DNA of 64,000 nt, from contig NW_004450276.1 in assembly GCF_000321225.1 (NCBI RefSeq), positions 111,475 through 175,474 on the forward strand, in the 5' to 3' direction. Of this stretch, positions 9,560 through 20,620 are shown piece after piece. This DNA comes from Odobenus rosmarus divergens. Taxonomy: Eukaryota > Chordata > Mammalia > Carnivora > Odobenidae. How positions within the stretch are numbered: the first letter of the stretch is position 1; every line of letters begins with the position of its first letter. The notes under the pieces are model-generated. The model worked only from the letters and a program-made list of their open reading frames with translations, was not told the origin of the DNA and ran no database searches. The translations under genes and the position numbers were made by a program.

Positions 9560-10215
9560 TTCATTTACTCTGTCAATATTTATTGAGAGCTTGTTATGCT
9601 TTGTGTTAGATGTAGGGGATGTAATGATGGGTAAATAAGATGTGGTGCTCATTCTCTTTAACCTTACAAACCTAATGAGTAATCAGATACTAAGGTAATA
9701 AAAAAATGAGGTAATTAATGCAGAAAAGAAACACATCATTATAAAGCTCCCCACCTTCTCATTTTAAATAACTGGCAGTTCCAGACTTCCTTATGTGCTT
9801 TCAGCTCCATAATATACCTACACCTTTCCTATGTACATTATTTTCCACCTTTCCTCAGCCTGAACTAATGCTGAATAGGTTAGACTTCTTCTGAAGCACA
9901 GTGTTTATTATTGCCTGTATACCTATTTTTTTTGTCTTGAATATTGCTTTCACTTTTGTCATCTTATAAAAATTTGATTCATCCTTCGAGGCAAAGCTGG
10001 CTTTATGAATTACTTCCTCTGTGACTTACAACAGCACACTTTGATCTTGTCTTTTCCCTGCATGTCCTTTGCCTTTATAGTCGTTTCCACAAATTTGATA
10101 TTTATTTCTCACCCTTACTAAAACTTAAACTTCCTAAGGGGATATCATTTTCTTTGACTTTCATGTTCACCATATTGCTAGGTACTTTTTGATTATTTGG
10201 TTAACATTTATTTGC
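9560..10215. mobile_element. diverged L2/MIR-like material
   Basis: Near 9575 there is a TGTCAATATTTATTGAGAGC motif, the antisense L2/MIR end. From about 9960 the text resembles the L2 3' region (ACCCTTACTAAAACTTAAAC, TCACCATATTGCTAGGTACT). The matches are weak and the boundaries are guesses. Confidence 0.4.
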
Positions 10216-10354
10216 TAAATCTGTTGGGTTTTTTTGTTTGTTTGTTTAAGAAAGCTGTACATTTATTGAAAAGTTTGGGTCCAAATTATTTTCTTGAACA
10301 TTGTCTTTTACAGACAACAATTAAGGCACCTTGGGGTTCTTATCCTCTATAATT

Positions 10355-11510
10355 TCTTTTTTTCCAAAGTTGAGGCTTAGTTAAGATATATAATTGACAC
10401 GTATCAGTTTCAGGTTACAACATGATTCAATCTTTGTATATATTGTGAAATGGTCACCACAGAAGTCTAGTTAATATCTGTCACCATACACATAGTTAAG
10501 AATTATTTTTCTTGTGATGAGAACTTTTAAGATTTACTCTTAGCAACTTGCAAATATGCAATGCAGTATTAACTACAGTCACAATGCTATACATTACATC
10601 CCCATGACTGATTTATTTTTTAACTGGAATTTTGTTTTTGACTCTCTTCACACATTTCCCCCACTCCCCACTCCCCACCTCTGGCAATTATCAGTCTGTT
10701 CTCTGTATTTGTGAGTTTGGTTGTTTTGGAATTCCACATGTTAGTAAGAACATACAGTACTTCTTTCTCTGCCTGATTTATTTCACTTAGTATAATGCCC
10801 TCAAGGTCCATCCATGTTGTTGCAAATGGCAAGACCTCATTTTTTTAATGGCTAAATAGTATTCCATAGTATATATACTACATTTTCTTTAGCCATTCAT
10901 CCATTGGTGGACATTTAGGTGGTTTGCATATCTTGGCTATTGTACATAATGCTGCAGTGAACATGGGGTGCATAAATCTTTCCAAATTTTGTGTTTTTGT
11001 TTTCAGATGAATACCCAGAAGTGGAATTGCTGGATCATGTGGTAGTTCTATTTTTAATTTTTCAAGGAACCTCCATACTGTTTTCTCTAGTGACTGTACC
11101 AATTTATATTCCCACCAACAGTACTGCCATTCTGATAGGTGTGAGGTGATATTACTGTGGTTCTGATTTGCATTTCCCTGATAGCATCTATTCATGTAGC
11201 TATTGGCCATCTGCATGTTGTCTTTGGAAAAATGTCTATTCAGATCCCCTGCCCATTTTTTGAATTGGATTTTTTAAATTTTTTTGGTGTTGTGTAAGTT
11301 CTTTAAATATTTTGAATATTATTAACCCCTTATGAGATAAGATTTGCAAATATTTTTTTTCTCATTCAGGACTTTGTTTTTTCATTTTGTTGATGATTTC
11401 CTTTGCAAGTTTTTGAGTTTGATGTACTCCCACTTGTTTATTTTTGCTTTTGTTACCTTTGCTTTTAATGTCACATCTCCTGGAAACTTTTGATCCTCCT
11501 CATCATGGCT
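10355..11510 (-). mobile_element. LINE-1 3' half, antisense (end of ORF2 and 3' UTR)
   Basis: On the minus strand an open stretch at 11216-10878 encodes the C-terminal part of L1 ORF2p, with the hallmarks [20 protein letters not shown] and FTAALCTIAKICKPPKCP. Typical L1 ORF2p reads similarly in this segment. Downstream on the minus strand, 10870-10355 is the 3' UTR. The element is 5'-truncated: reverse transcriptase and endonuclease are absent. It is an old, dead copy. Confidence 0.88.
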
Positions 11511-11910
11511 TAGTAGTAAGATATTATTAACCATCTTTAGATTAGAGGACTGTTATGCTCATGCCTAAATTATTTCAATATAAAAACTATTTCATGGAGA
11601 AAAAATTATATCATTCAGTATTAATAGTTTTCTTTATATGAAACTACAAATTATGTTTTAATTACAGAGTCTAGAATTGCACATTTTTAGCAACTTAAAT
11701 CTTACATAGTAATTTTTCATTAAATATACACATTAAATTTAATATGGTTAAAGAAATGTTAGTATAGTTCTCCTAAAACTTACTCCTTCTTTATTTGAAA
11801 CTCTCATGTGGCCTGTTAGTTTTCTTAAAAAACAAAAAAACTCTGAAATCTTTATTTATAGAACACCCTTTAAACACCCATAACAGTAAATTATATACAC
11901 AGTATAACAG

Positions 11911-12124
11911 GTTTTGTGTTTTTTTCTTTTAGATTATTTATTTATTTGAGAGAGAGAGAAAGCAGAACAAGGGAGAACAGGAGTAGGGGAGAGGGGCAGA
12001 GTGAGAGGAAGAAGTAGGCTCCCTGCTTATCAGGGAGCCCGATGTGGGGCTCTATCCCAGGACCCTGGGATCATGACCTGAGTTGAAGGCGGATGCTTAA
12101 CCGACTGAGCCACCCAGGTGCCCC
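11911..12124 (-). mobile_element. Can-SINE, antisense, older form
   Basis: It has TTAGATTATTTATTTATTTG, a GA-rich stretch, GGGATCATGACCTGAGTTGA and GAGCCACCCAGGTGCCCC. The 12-base duplication ACAGTATAACAG is exact at 11899-11910 and 12125-12136. Confidence 0.93.
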
Positions 12125-12734
12125 ACAGTATAACAGTTTTATGTATGCTACCTTCTTTGTAAAAAATCTGACCTATAAGATGACTTTAAGATGAAAAGTA
12201 AAAAGTAATTTTCAGTTTAGAACCAGTGTGGTTATTTTAGCAAACATAGATAAGTGTTAATATTCCATCACAACAAATCATGAAATTGTTTTTTCCCAGT
12301 GACCCAGATGCTAACTAGACTTAAATTTGATTAACATTAGTAATAAGCAATTTTAAAATTATCTCTTGCAGTCTTTTTTAATATCAGAAATTAGATATAA
12401 TCTGACTACAAAACCATCCACATTTTGGATTTTGTATACACATGTACTTGAGCACATAAATACATATACAATATTTAATTTAATTTGAAGAAAACAGATG
12501 CTCTATTACTAATTGACATCAGTAATGGATTCAAAATTCTTATTTAATCAAAGAATTCCCATTTTTATAGAATAATTAGAAAATAATGAAAACAAAACCA
12601 TAGTTGTTAGTCTTCTTCTTAGGGATATTTACCATTAGGCTCTTCATGCCAAAATTTTTCATGTTTTAGCTGGATATTTTTTTTAATAGTTTTATTGTTT
12701 TAACACTGCCTTTTTAATTTAATTTTAAATCATC

Positions 12735-12970
12735 CTGTCATACCTATAAATGTTCATGTATACCATAATTTTAAAGGATTGAATAATATTCTAGTATATG
12801 GATGAATCCCAATTTTCTGTGTTTAGATGTGTAGGTTATTTTTTAAAAATTATTGAACATTTTTATAAATATCTCTATGCCCATAATTATCTTTACAACA
12901 AATCATTAGAAGTGGACTTGCTATGTTAAAAAGTAAGGCCCATTTCAAATATATTTCTATCTTCCCTCTT
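12735..12970 (-). mobile_element. old L1 3'-region fragment, antisense
   Basis: GATTGAATAATATTCTAGTA, ATCCCAATTTTCTGTG and ATTAGAAGTGGACTTGCTAT are the antisense signature of old mammalian L1 3' sequence. Confidence 0.55.
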
Positions 12971-13106
12971 TTCATGACTCCTTTTACTTTACATCTCTGT
13001 ACCATTTTATATTCCATCCACTATTGACACCTTTTCCTTTCATTAACTTGTTCATTCAGAAAATATTTATTGAGTTCCTATTAGGTGCTGCACTGCTGTC
13101 TACTGT

Positions 13107-13332
13107 CTTTTTTTTTTTTAAGATTTTATTTATTTATTTTAGAGAGAGGGAGTGCCCATGGGCAGGGAGGCACAGAGGGAGAGGGAGAGAGAGATAATCT
13201 CCCGCCGACTACATGCTGAGGGCAGAGCCTGACAACGGGGCTTGATCCTATAACCCTGAGATCCCGAAGAAAGCCAAAATCGCAAGCCAGAATCAAGTCA
13301 GACACTTACTGGACTGAGCCACTGAGGTGCCC
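13107..13332 (-). mobile_element. old Can-SINE, antisense
   Basis: T-run, AAGATTTTATTTATTTATTT, a GA-rich part, GGGGCTTGATCCTATAACCC and GGACTGAGCCACTGAGGTGC. It has many substitutions against the young copies. Imperfect flanks CTRTCTAYKGTCTTT suggest the old target-site duplication. Confidence 0.85.
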
Positions 13333-14227
13333 CTATCTATGGTCTTTCTTGGGAATTCTGTGACTTTGTTCTCTTTTTATTTCTGGATTCTCTTTTCTCC
13401 TTTGTTTTTGCTGATTCTTTTTCCTCTTCCTCTATTTACCCTTTCAATAGAAATCTCTTCTAGTGTATGTCTTCAGTACATTTACCTCTTTTCCTCGCAG
13501 TGGCTTCAGTTATCCCTCTTTACTGACTATACTCCTGTATCTATGTATCAATCCTTAAGCTTTCCCGTGATCATATGTCCAGAGTTATTGAACATTAGGC
13601 TGTGCATAACATGCAACGTCAGCAAACTCAGTATATCCAAAAATTATACTCTATACCTACAAGAGTCCAAACTAACCTCTAGCTTCAGGAGACCCCAGAG
13701 CACTTTCTGAAATAGGTATGAATTTGGTATCTGGAGCAAGTGAGTAGGCTCTGTAAGCCTCTGCTCACATAGGTGTATTGGCAAACTGACTCTACTCCCC
13801 ACTTCCCCTCTCCAGATATGGTTGTATGTGCATCAGAAACTTTAATCTCCAGATTTGGAGGTATAGTTATTGTGTGTGTAATCCATGTCCCATTCTTGGA
13901 TTTGATCAACAGGCAGGGAATTGGGCATTGCATCTCTGCTAGCTAGTTTGTATGTGGTGATCAGAAGGAAATCTTTTGTGTTGGGTTTTGTATTGTTTGT
14001 ATATATCTTAACCAATACATTTGATTACAGAGTTAATGAATAACTTATGGAATTTATCATAATGCATACATGGAAATTTCAGAATGTTAGTAGAAATGAA
14101 ATGTGTCGATTCAGTGTATTTAAGGAAGAAATCCTAGCAAAAAGGGGCAGGATAAAGAGAAAGGGCTTGTGACTTCAGGCATGAGGTAAACAAAAAACAT
14201 GGTTCAAATTTCTTCAAGTGGAGATGG

Positions 14228-14294
14228 TAGCTAAGACTGAACTTCACAGAACCATTCTAGGTACCCTAGCTAAGACTGAACTTCACAGAACCAT
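14228..14294. repeat. short direct duplication (period 39)
   Basis: A 28-base segment beginning TAGCTAAGACTGAACTTCAC is present exactly at 14228-14255 and 14267-14294. It looks like a recent local tandem duplication. Confidence 0.9.
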
Positions 14295-14473
14295 CCAGAG
14301 TACCTGGATATTACCTGTATATTAATGATGTAATATTTGAAAGTGACATACAAAGTATGTAGTAATTAAGAACAGAGAATTATTCGTGTGGTGAGATTTG
14401 ATTTGGGTTATTAGCAGACTCTTGGGGGAATCTGTAATATTCAAGATACATTCTAAAACAAGTGAAAGTATTA

Positions 14474-14620
14474 AAGAGGGCTGTACTGAATGGAGCACTG
14501 GGTGTTATACGCAAACAATGAATCATGGATCACTACATCAAAAACTAATGATGTAATGTATGGTGATTAACATAACAATAAAAAATAAATGAATGAATGA
14601 ATTAATTAATTTAAAAAAAA
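14474..14620 (+). mobile_element. 5'-truncated L1 3' end, sense
   Basis: It reads AAGAGGGCTGTACTGAATGG, AGCACTGGGTGTTATACGCA, TGATGTAATGTATGGTGATT and an A-rich tail with GAAT repeats. The 13-base duplication AGTGAAAGKATTA, one mismatch, is at 14461-14473 and 14621-14633. Confidence 0.9.
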
Positions 14621-14635
14621 AGTGAAAGGATTAGT

Positions 14636-14711
14636 CTCACAACCCTGAGATCATGACCTGAGATGAAATCAAGAGTCAGATGCTTAAGTGACTGAGCCAC
14701 CCAGGCCCCTC
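14636..14711 (-). mobile_element. Can-SINE head fragment, antisense, tail missing
   Basis: Only the tRNA-like part is present: ACCCTGAGATCATGACCTGA, AAGAGTCAGATGCTTAAGTG, ACTGAGCCACCCAGG. No CT-rich region or A-tail adjoins it. The 7-base CTCACAA flanks both ends. It abuts the L1 end at 14620-14633. Confidence 0.75.
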
Positions 14712-15359
14712 ACAATACATTGTTATCTATTAAGAATGGTGACTAATTTGATTCTTAATGTTTAGCACAAAATCTTGCATGTCTTAGGAGTCTGGTGACC
14801 CTCGTTAACAGTATTTGCCTTGAAGTTCTGAGTGTACTTTGATCTTTTTTTCCTCCCTCCCCTAAGAATAGTTCCATTTTTGTAGATCAGTAATGCAAGT
14901 TTCCTATTATTAAGCCTAAATCCTTTGCCCAGGGGGAATTTTGTTTGAGGTTTCTTATATAAGCAAGATAAGCTCATTTGGGATGCCAAATTGGCATTTA
15001 AATCTTTTTTTTTTTAACTTCTTTACCCAAAACATTTTTCTGTATGATGAAAAATTAAATCATATTGAGTTTCATTACATTAGACATAAAATTTAATAAG
15101 GTAAAAAGAACTTTTTAAAAAAGACAATTTAGAGCTTAGAAAACAAATATGTGTGTTTTTGTTTTATCTACTTGAGCAAAAGTAAAGGACTGAGTAAGGG
15201 TCCAGATTCTGTGTGGCTTAAATTTACTTTCCACTTCCAGCACAGAGTCTATATTTATCTTTTTTATCAGAGCAGCTAGAAAAGATATTAGTTCATGGTC
15301 TATGTCACATCTACCAAACACTATTTTTTATTTATTTTTATTAAAGTAATAAAGGTATA

Positions 15360-15516
15360 GAGTGCCTGGGTGGCTCAGTCGGTTAAGCGTCTGCCTTCAG
15401 CTCGGTCATGATCCCGGGGTCCTGGGATCAAGTCCCGCATCAGGCTCCCTGCTCCTTCCCACCTCTCATACTCTCTCTCTCTAGTGGATAAATAGAATCT
15501 TTAAATAAAATATTTT
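15360..15516 (+). mobile_element. Can-SINE, sense, internally shortened
   Basis: GAGTGCCTGGGTGGCTCAG head, GGTCCTGGGATCAAGTCCCG, then a short CT-rich part and GATAAATAGAATCTTTAAAT. At 157 bases it is about 45 bases shorter than its relatives: the GGGAAGCCTGCTTCTCCC segment is missing. The 17-base duplication AAAGTAATAAARGTATA is at 15343-15359 and 15517-15533. Confidence 0.93.
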
Positions 15517-15533
15517 AAAGTAATAAAGATATA

Positions 15534-15830
15534 TAGTTTAAATAGCCAAATAGTATGGGAAAAGCATTTAAGAATGAAGAGTAGTCCTCTCCCCATCCTT
15601 CTGTACTCCCAAGTCCCAGTCCTCAGAGGCTGTCACTTTCGACTCCTTGAATTGGTTTTTCTGGCATTCATCTCCAGATTTTTGAGTAACATGTTTATAC
15701 TATGTTGTGATTTTTAAACTTTAGATTTTATCTTTTCATTAGAGATTTAGAAGCTTAGGATTTAGATGTCCTCTGCTCTCCCTCCTTCCCTGCTTTATAG
15801 TTTTATCCAAAATCTGATTAAGTCACTATT
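15534..15830 (-). mobile_element. old L1 3'-region fragment, antisense
   Basis: The text (CTCCCAAGTCCCAGTCCTCA, GGCTGTCACTTTCGACTCCT, TTTTTCTGGCATTCATCTCC) resembles an old antisense L1 3' UTR. The match is loose. A young L1 end inserted at its right side. Confidence 0.45.
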
Positions 15831-15843
15831 AAAAGCTTATATT

Positions 15844-16144
15844 GTACCTCGGAAACAAATAATACATTATATGTTAAAAAAAAAAAAAAGAAGATAGCAG
15901 GAGGGGAAGAATGAAGGGGGGAAAATCTGAGGGGGAGACGAACCATGAGAGACTACGGACTCTGAAAAACAAACTGAGGGTTCTAGTGGGGAGGGGGGTG
16001 GGGGGATGGGTTAGCCTGGTGATGGGTATTAAAGAGGGCACGTTCTGCATGGAGCACTGGGTGTTATATGCAAACAACGAATCATGGAACACTACATCAA
16101 AAACTAATGATGTAATGTATGGTGATTAACATAACATAATAAAA
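15844..16144 (+). mobile_element. 5'-truncated young L1, sense, 300 bases
   Basis: The L1 3' UTR includes an internal A-run, AGACTACGGACTCTGAAAAA, a G-rich tract (GGGGAGGGGGGTGGGGGGAT), TGGAGCACTGGGTGTTATAT and the terminal GGTGATTAACATAACATAAT. The 13-base duplication AAAAGCTTATATT is exact at 15831-15843 and 16145-16157. The G-tract is the usual polypurine part of the L1 3' UTR and could form a G-quadruplex. Confidence 0.95.
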
Positions 16145-16354
16145 AAAAGCTTATATTTTTATGTCTATATAAATATTATTTCTTTATGGGCCAAGTAGTA
16201 TACTATGACTATATTTCATTTTTCGTAGTATTTTTTTCCCTGAAGTTAATAATTAAATGATTTTACACTTGCTTCATTTTTTATGTATCTACTAATGTAT
16301 GCCTAGACTATCATTAAAAAATACACTGCTGCCTCTGTTATGGCATAGCCTCGT

Positions 16355-16600
16355 CCTTACAAAGTTCTCACTATGTCCTAGGTACTGATACTGGTTTTAC
16401 ATTTAAACACTTAATTTCAGAACAGCCCTTTGAAATAGGTACTCTTATCTCCCATTTTTACAAATGACTATAGAAAAGTTAAGCCATTTGCTTGTGGTGA
16501 CACAGCTAGTAATTAGTGAAGCTGGTATTGAACCCAGATAGTCTGATTCCAGAGAATGTAATACCTGACCCCATAGATTGTAGTGCTTTACAACATAAAT
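16355..16600 (-). mobile_element. MIR SINE, antisense
   Basis: CTATGTCCTAGGTACTGATA, TCTCCCATTTTTACAAATGA, GACACAGCTAGTAATTAGTG and ATTGAACCCAGATAGTCTGA are the antisense MIR order, almost full length. Confidence 0.85.
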
Positions 16601-16626
16601 GTCAAGATGCCTTACAGTCATTCTTT

Positions 16627-17025
16627 TTTTTTTTTTTTAAGATTTTATTTATTTATTTGAGAGAGAGAATGAGATAGAGCATGGGGCACCTGGGTGGCTC
16701 AGTTGTTAAGCGTCTGCCTTCGGCTCAGGTCATAATCCCAGGGTCCTGGGATGGAGCCCCGCATCGGGCTCCCTGCTCAGCGGGAAGCCTGCTTCTCCTT
16801 CTCTCACTCCCTCTGCTTGTGTTCCTGCTCTCGCTGTGTTTCTTTGTCAAATAAATAAATAAAATCTTAAAAAAAAAAAGATAGAGCATGAGAGGGGGGA
16901 GGGTCAGAGGGAGAAGCTAACTCTCCGCTGAGCGGGGAACCCGATGTGGGACTCGATCCCTGGACTCCAGGATCATGACCTGAGCCAAAGGCCGTCGCTT
17001 AACCAACTGAGCCACCCAGGCGCCC
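16627..17025 (-). mobile_element. Can-SINE, antisense, host of a nested SINE
   Basis: The left part is a T-run with AAGATTTTATTTATTTATTT. The right part is GGGACTCGATCCCTGGACTC and AACTGAGCCACCCAGGCGCC. The exact 14-base duplication TACAGTCATTCTTT is at 16613-16626 and 17026-17039. A second SINE splits it at 16684-16878. Features TGGACTCCAG and GACCCTC place it in the CTGGAGTCC subfamily. Confidence 0.95.
16684..16878 (+). mobile_element. Can-SINE, sense, nested inside another SINE
   Basis: Complete copy from GGGCACCTGGGTGGCTCAG to the A-tail. The exact 12-base duplication AGATAGAGCATG is at 16672-16683 and 16879-16890, made from the host SINE's own GA-rich region. It belongs to the CCCAGGGTCCTGGGATC subfamily. 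Confidence 0.95.
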
Positions 17026-17974
17026 TACAGTCATTCTTTCCAGTTATGTTTTTATAGTCTCAAGGTTTTCACATTCTTGCGGGCAGGGACCATGTCCTAT
17101 TCATGTTTGTGGAAACATATAGTAAGCTAAAGGACATCAGGTAACATAGTAGCTTTTTTCCTTGTATCACATCCCTTTGTTTCATTTTGTACTGGAGGAT
17201 CTTTTGGCCCTATGTGTCAGCCCTCTGGGATTTCCCTTCATCATTCAGGCAACTGCTTTTTATTTCTCTTCTGAGCTAGATCCTCTTTTACCGAGGATCC
17301 AGTTTCCTGTTTCTTGGTTTACTTACTCCTTGTTTTGATGGAGACATTTTCTTACTAAGAAAGGATGGTGTGGAAGTTTTTTAAGAGTGGTAAGGGATGG
17401 AACCTTCCATAATATAACTGGAGGAGTTACAAAACAAATTGATAGTTGTAAATGATTGAGTAGGCCGGGAAAGCTAAAACCCAAGGTGACAAGGGGAGGC
17501 CCAGAAGCAACTTTTTGTGTCACATTTTAGAAGTACTAGGAACCAGAGGCACCAACATGGACATAGATGGAAGTAGAGGACTAGGTGAAAGTCTAAGACT
17601 TTCACTAACAGGATTGAAATGAAAAGATTCAGGTATGCCCTCACGTTCTTTCTACTCCTACCGATTCTTTCCCTCTTTTGGCAGAACATTGGAGGTTTAC
17701 CTTCTGGAAATCATGAGTCAGAGGCAGTTACTGCAGCTGAGAGAAAAGGGTATTGTGCTGAAGAGGGTTAACTGTTATTCTCTGCCAATTCAAGAGCTAT
17801 TATTCTATTATTCCTTTCTTATTCCTATTATCTCTCCTTTATTTTATTGTTCCTTTCCTCCCCAAATTTATTTTTCTTAGTATTAATAAGACATCTTTTT
17901 TCCATTTGCTTGCTTTTCCCTGTATATCTAGCAGTAATATATCTCAAGATGTTCCTGTAAAATATAACAATGTC

Positions 17975-18060
17975 AGATATTTACAGCATTGCTTACTGTG
18001 TGCCAGATATGAGTCTGATCACTTTAAATATTTTGAGTCATTCAAACCTTAGAGCATTAA
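17975..18060 (-). mobile_element. MIR fragment, antisense
   Basis: GCTTACTGTGTGCCAGATAT, TGATCACTTTAAATATTTTG and GTCATTCAAACCTTAGA match the antisense 3' part of MIR. Confidence 0.6.
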
Positions 18061-18689
18061 AGCTCCAGACAACAGTGATAGCAACAAACGTTCTTTCACT
18101 AGCAGAAAATAATTTCCCTCTCACAAACAAAAGTGCCCTTACCCTCTTCCCTGACAGGGAGATCTAGAGTCTCTTCAATGTTAGCATAAATCTCTAGGTG
18201 ATTTTCATTCTTTGTTAGTTCGTTTACAGTCACCTACTCATATCCTTTAGCCTATAGACTAAATTACAAATCAACATCCTATGTAAAATAGGAGGTAAAA
18301 GAAATCAAGAAAAGGAAATTGGTTAATACCTAAGTGTTTGCTTAAACCAGAGCAAGGTTGAAAATATGGTTAGCTACTGTAGTCCTCATTTCTACAAGTG
18401 GATATGAGGCTCTAGTTGATATTTATACCTTCTTTACCCAATTACTTCATTCTGTTTTCCCTTGATACCCAACCAGCCTGAGCTTAGGGTTTTTTAATCT
18501 AGTAGGGCAACCCAGAGCTTCCTTGTGGTTCTTGAGTCCTTAGTGGTCTTAACTGTATTGAGCTGCATTAATCTTCCTTAACTTTTATTCCTAGATATGG
18601 CAATATTAGGAGGTACTACAGAGTATTCCGTGGACACTACGCTTGATTTCTGTGTCTCTATTGCACAATAGGGTTTTTTTTGTTTGTTA

Positions 18690-19215
18690 GTTTATTTGTT
18701 TTTATGATCATGGTCAATCCCGCTAGTCTACAAAGTTATTTTATTTTGCTTATTGTTCCAGGGTTTTGAGGAGCCTCAAAAGGTTAGAGGAATGTTGTGG
18801 TAGAAGTATAGAAGTATTCTTTTTTGGAATAATATCTCAAAACTATAGTCCTCCACCCCCATGCTGCATCCTACAGAGTTGAGGGATGAGAAAACCAAAG
18901 AAAATGATCATTTCTACTTCTACCCTTTAGCTCCTAGACCCATATTACAGTTCTGAAACAGCACCATATATTGGTTAGTGGTAGTTCAGAGTATCTTGTA
19001 GGACAGCACTTCAGTATTACAAGGTATTATGTCCTACATGAGGCCATACTGAGTTTTCAACATGCCATTATACCACTATCTAAGATTACCTACTTCAGGG
19101 AGGGAAGGGTACATTATAAAACTAGTGGATATTGTGGATGTTTGCTCAATGCTTCTTTTGTTGTTAGTTTCCTGGTCAAAAGTGTTGTTTTATAGATGCC
19201 ATGACTTAATGTAGC
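18690..19215 (-). mobile_element. ERVL pol remnant, antisense block (arm 1 of an inverted repeat)
   Basis: From recall of the ERVL family, this segment resembles the integrase part of pol and sequence 3' of it, in antisense orientation. It is an ancient endogenous retrovirus remnant with many stops and small indels and no usable frame. From about 18965 to 19215 it is the inverted counterpart of 19465-19935. The left boundary is uncertain, and decayed related sequence may reach back to about 18400. Confidence 0.6.
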
Positions 19216-19960
19216 ACAATAGCTAAACTTACATAGGGAATTATCCATGATTTGACATAAATTCTCTCATCACAGATGATCTAGCTAGGTACCACTGAGT
19301 GCCCAAATTGCAAAAGAGGACTCAAAATATAGCACATAATCTGGAGAGACCAACCAGCTATCTATCTGGTGGCAGGCTAATAACATTAAATGTCTTCTTA
19401 TACCTCATATGAAATTTGACATCCATGGTTCTCTACCAAAGATGATCTTACCAACTCTGTACTTACTGAAGGTCATGGTATCCATAAACACCACTTCTGA
19501 CCAAGAAACTAATTTAACAACAAAAAAAGCATTGAGCTAATATCCACAATATTCATTAGTTTTATAATGTAACCTTCCCTCCCTGAAGTAGCTAATCTTA
19601 TTTTTTTTTATTGTTAAAGATTTTATGTATTTATTTGACAGAGAGAGACACAGTGAGAGAGGGAACACAAGCAGGGGGAATGGAGAGGAAGAAGCAGGCT
19701 TCCCACTGAGCAGGGAGCCCGATGCGGGGCTCGATCCCAGGACCCCGGGATCTTGACCTGAGCTGAAGGCAGATGCTTAACGACGAAGCCACCCAGGCGC
19801 CCCTGAAGTAGCTAATCTTAGATAGTGGTGGAATGGCATGTTGAAAACTCAGTATGGCATCATGTGGGGCACAATACCTTGCAATATTGAAGTGCTTACA
19901 AGATACTCTGAATCACCAGGCAATATATGGTATTTTTTTAGGTATTGGACATTATGTTAT
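19216..19960 (+). mobile_element. ERVL pol (integrase-region) remnant, sense block (arm 2)
   Basis: The sense orientation is shown by short integrase-region matches such as TGAGTGCCCAAATTGC, GGTGGCAGGCTAATAAC and ATGGTGGAATGGCATG-like text. It is interrupted by a SINE at 19601-19803. It is broken by stops throughout and has no coding capacity. Together with 18690-19215 it forms a large inverted repeat with a loop of roughly 250 bases. Confidence 0.6.
19601..19803 (-). mobile_element. Can-SINE, antisense, inside ERVL arm 2
   Basis: AAAGATTTTATGTATTTATT, GACAGAGAGAGACACAGTGA, CGATCCCAGGACCCCGGGAT and GAAGCCACCCAGGCGCCCC. The exact 17-base duplication TGAAGTAGCTAATCTTA is at 19584-19600 and 19804-19820. 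The matching place in arm 1 (near 19088) is uninterrupted. Confidence 0.95.
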
Positions 19961-20219
19961 TTTCCAAAACAAAGTTTTATATGCATATAACTCCATTACC
20001 ATGTGCAAGTAGTATTTATAAGAAGATTAACTGGCCCTGAGAACATAAGTAAATTGTATGAACATGTGGTGCACACATTCACGAGACTACCTATGGCTCC
20101 TGGGAAGTTTCTCTAACTGGGGGACCAGGGAAGAAGAAAAAACTAAATCTGTTTCTGCATAATATGTTACTACCTGTTAGAATTGGGCTACTATAGCTTA
20201 ATAGCTTTTCAGAGGGAAA

Positions 20220-20620
20220 ATTTTGAAGTAGCGTGTCTACTTAGTCATTTTGTCTAGGAGATATGACTTCAGATATTGATTTATAAACTTACAGAACATG
20301 CCTAAATGCTGTCCTGGATGGTCAGGGGCTCAGAGTAAAAAAAGATTGGAAGACTGGTTTAAGAAGATTAGTAGAAGAGGTATATAGATGGTCCTCTGAG
20401 AATATACCCAGACTAAGATATTTTTTACTCATGTCAGTGTTCTTGAATGGGATCTCTCCTTCTATAAAGGAGGTAAAATAATCTCTTTTGTTGATGGGTC
20501 AGCTTCTTTCCATAGCTACCCTAGTGGCTTACTCACATGGGCTTATGAACCAAGTAGCCCTGATGGCTGGAGCTGGAGATTACATTCATCAGACAAGAAT
20601 ATTTATTTAACAAAGAGAAC
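20220..20620 (+). mobile_element. ERVL pol remnant, sense, upstream part of pol placed downstream
   Basis: Text such as GTTCTTGAATGGGATCTCTC and GGGCTTATGAACCAAGTAGC resembles the region just before integrase in ERVL pol. It is in sense orientation. In the element this segment should precede the block at 19216, yet here it follows it, so the ERVL material is rearranged or comes from more than one copy. It is non-coding and heavily mutated. Confidence 0.5.

Noticed and set aside
10878..11216. 112-codon minus-strand frame as a separate gene
   Set aside because: It is the C-terminal end of L1 ORF2 in a dead antisense L1 and has no independent start or regulation.
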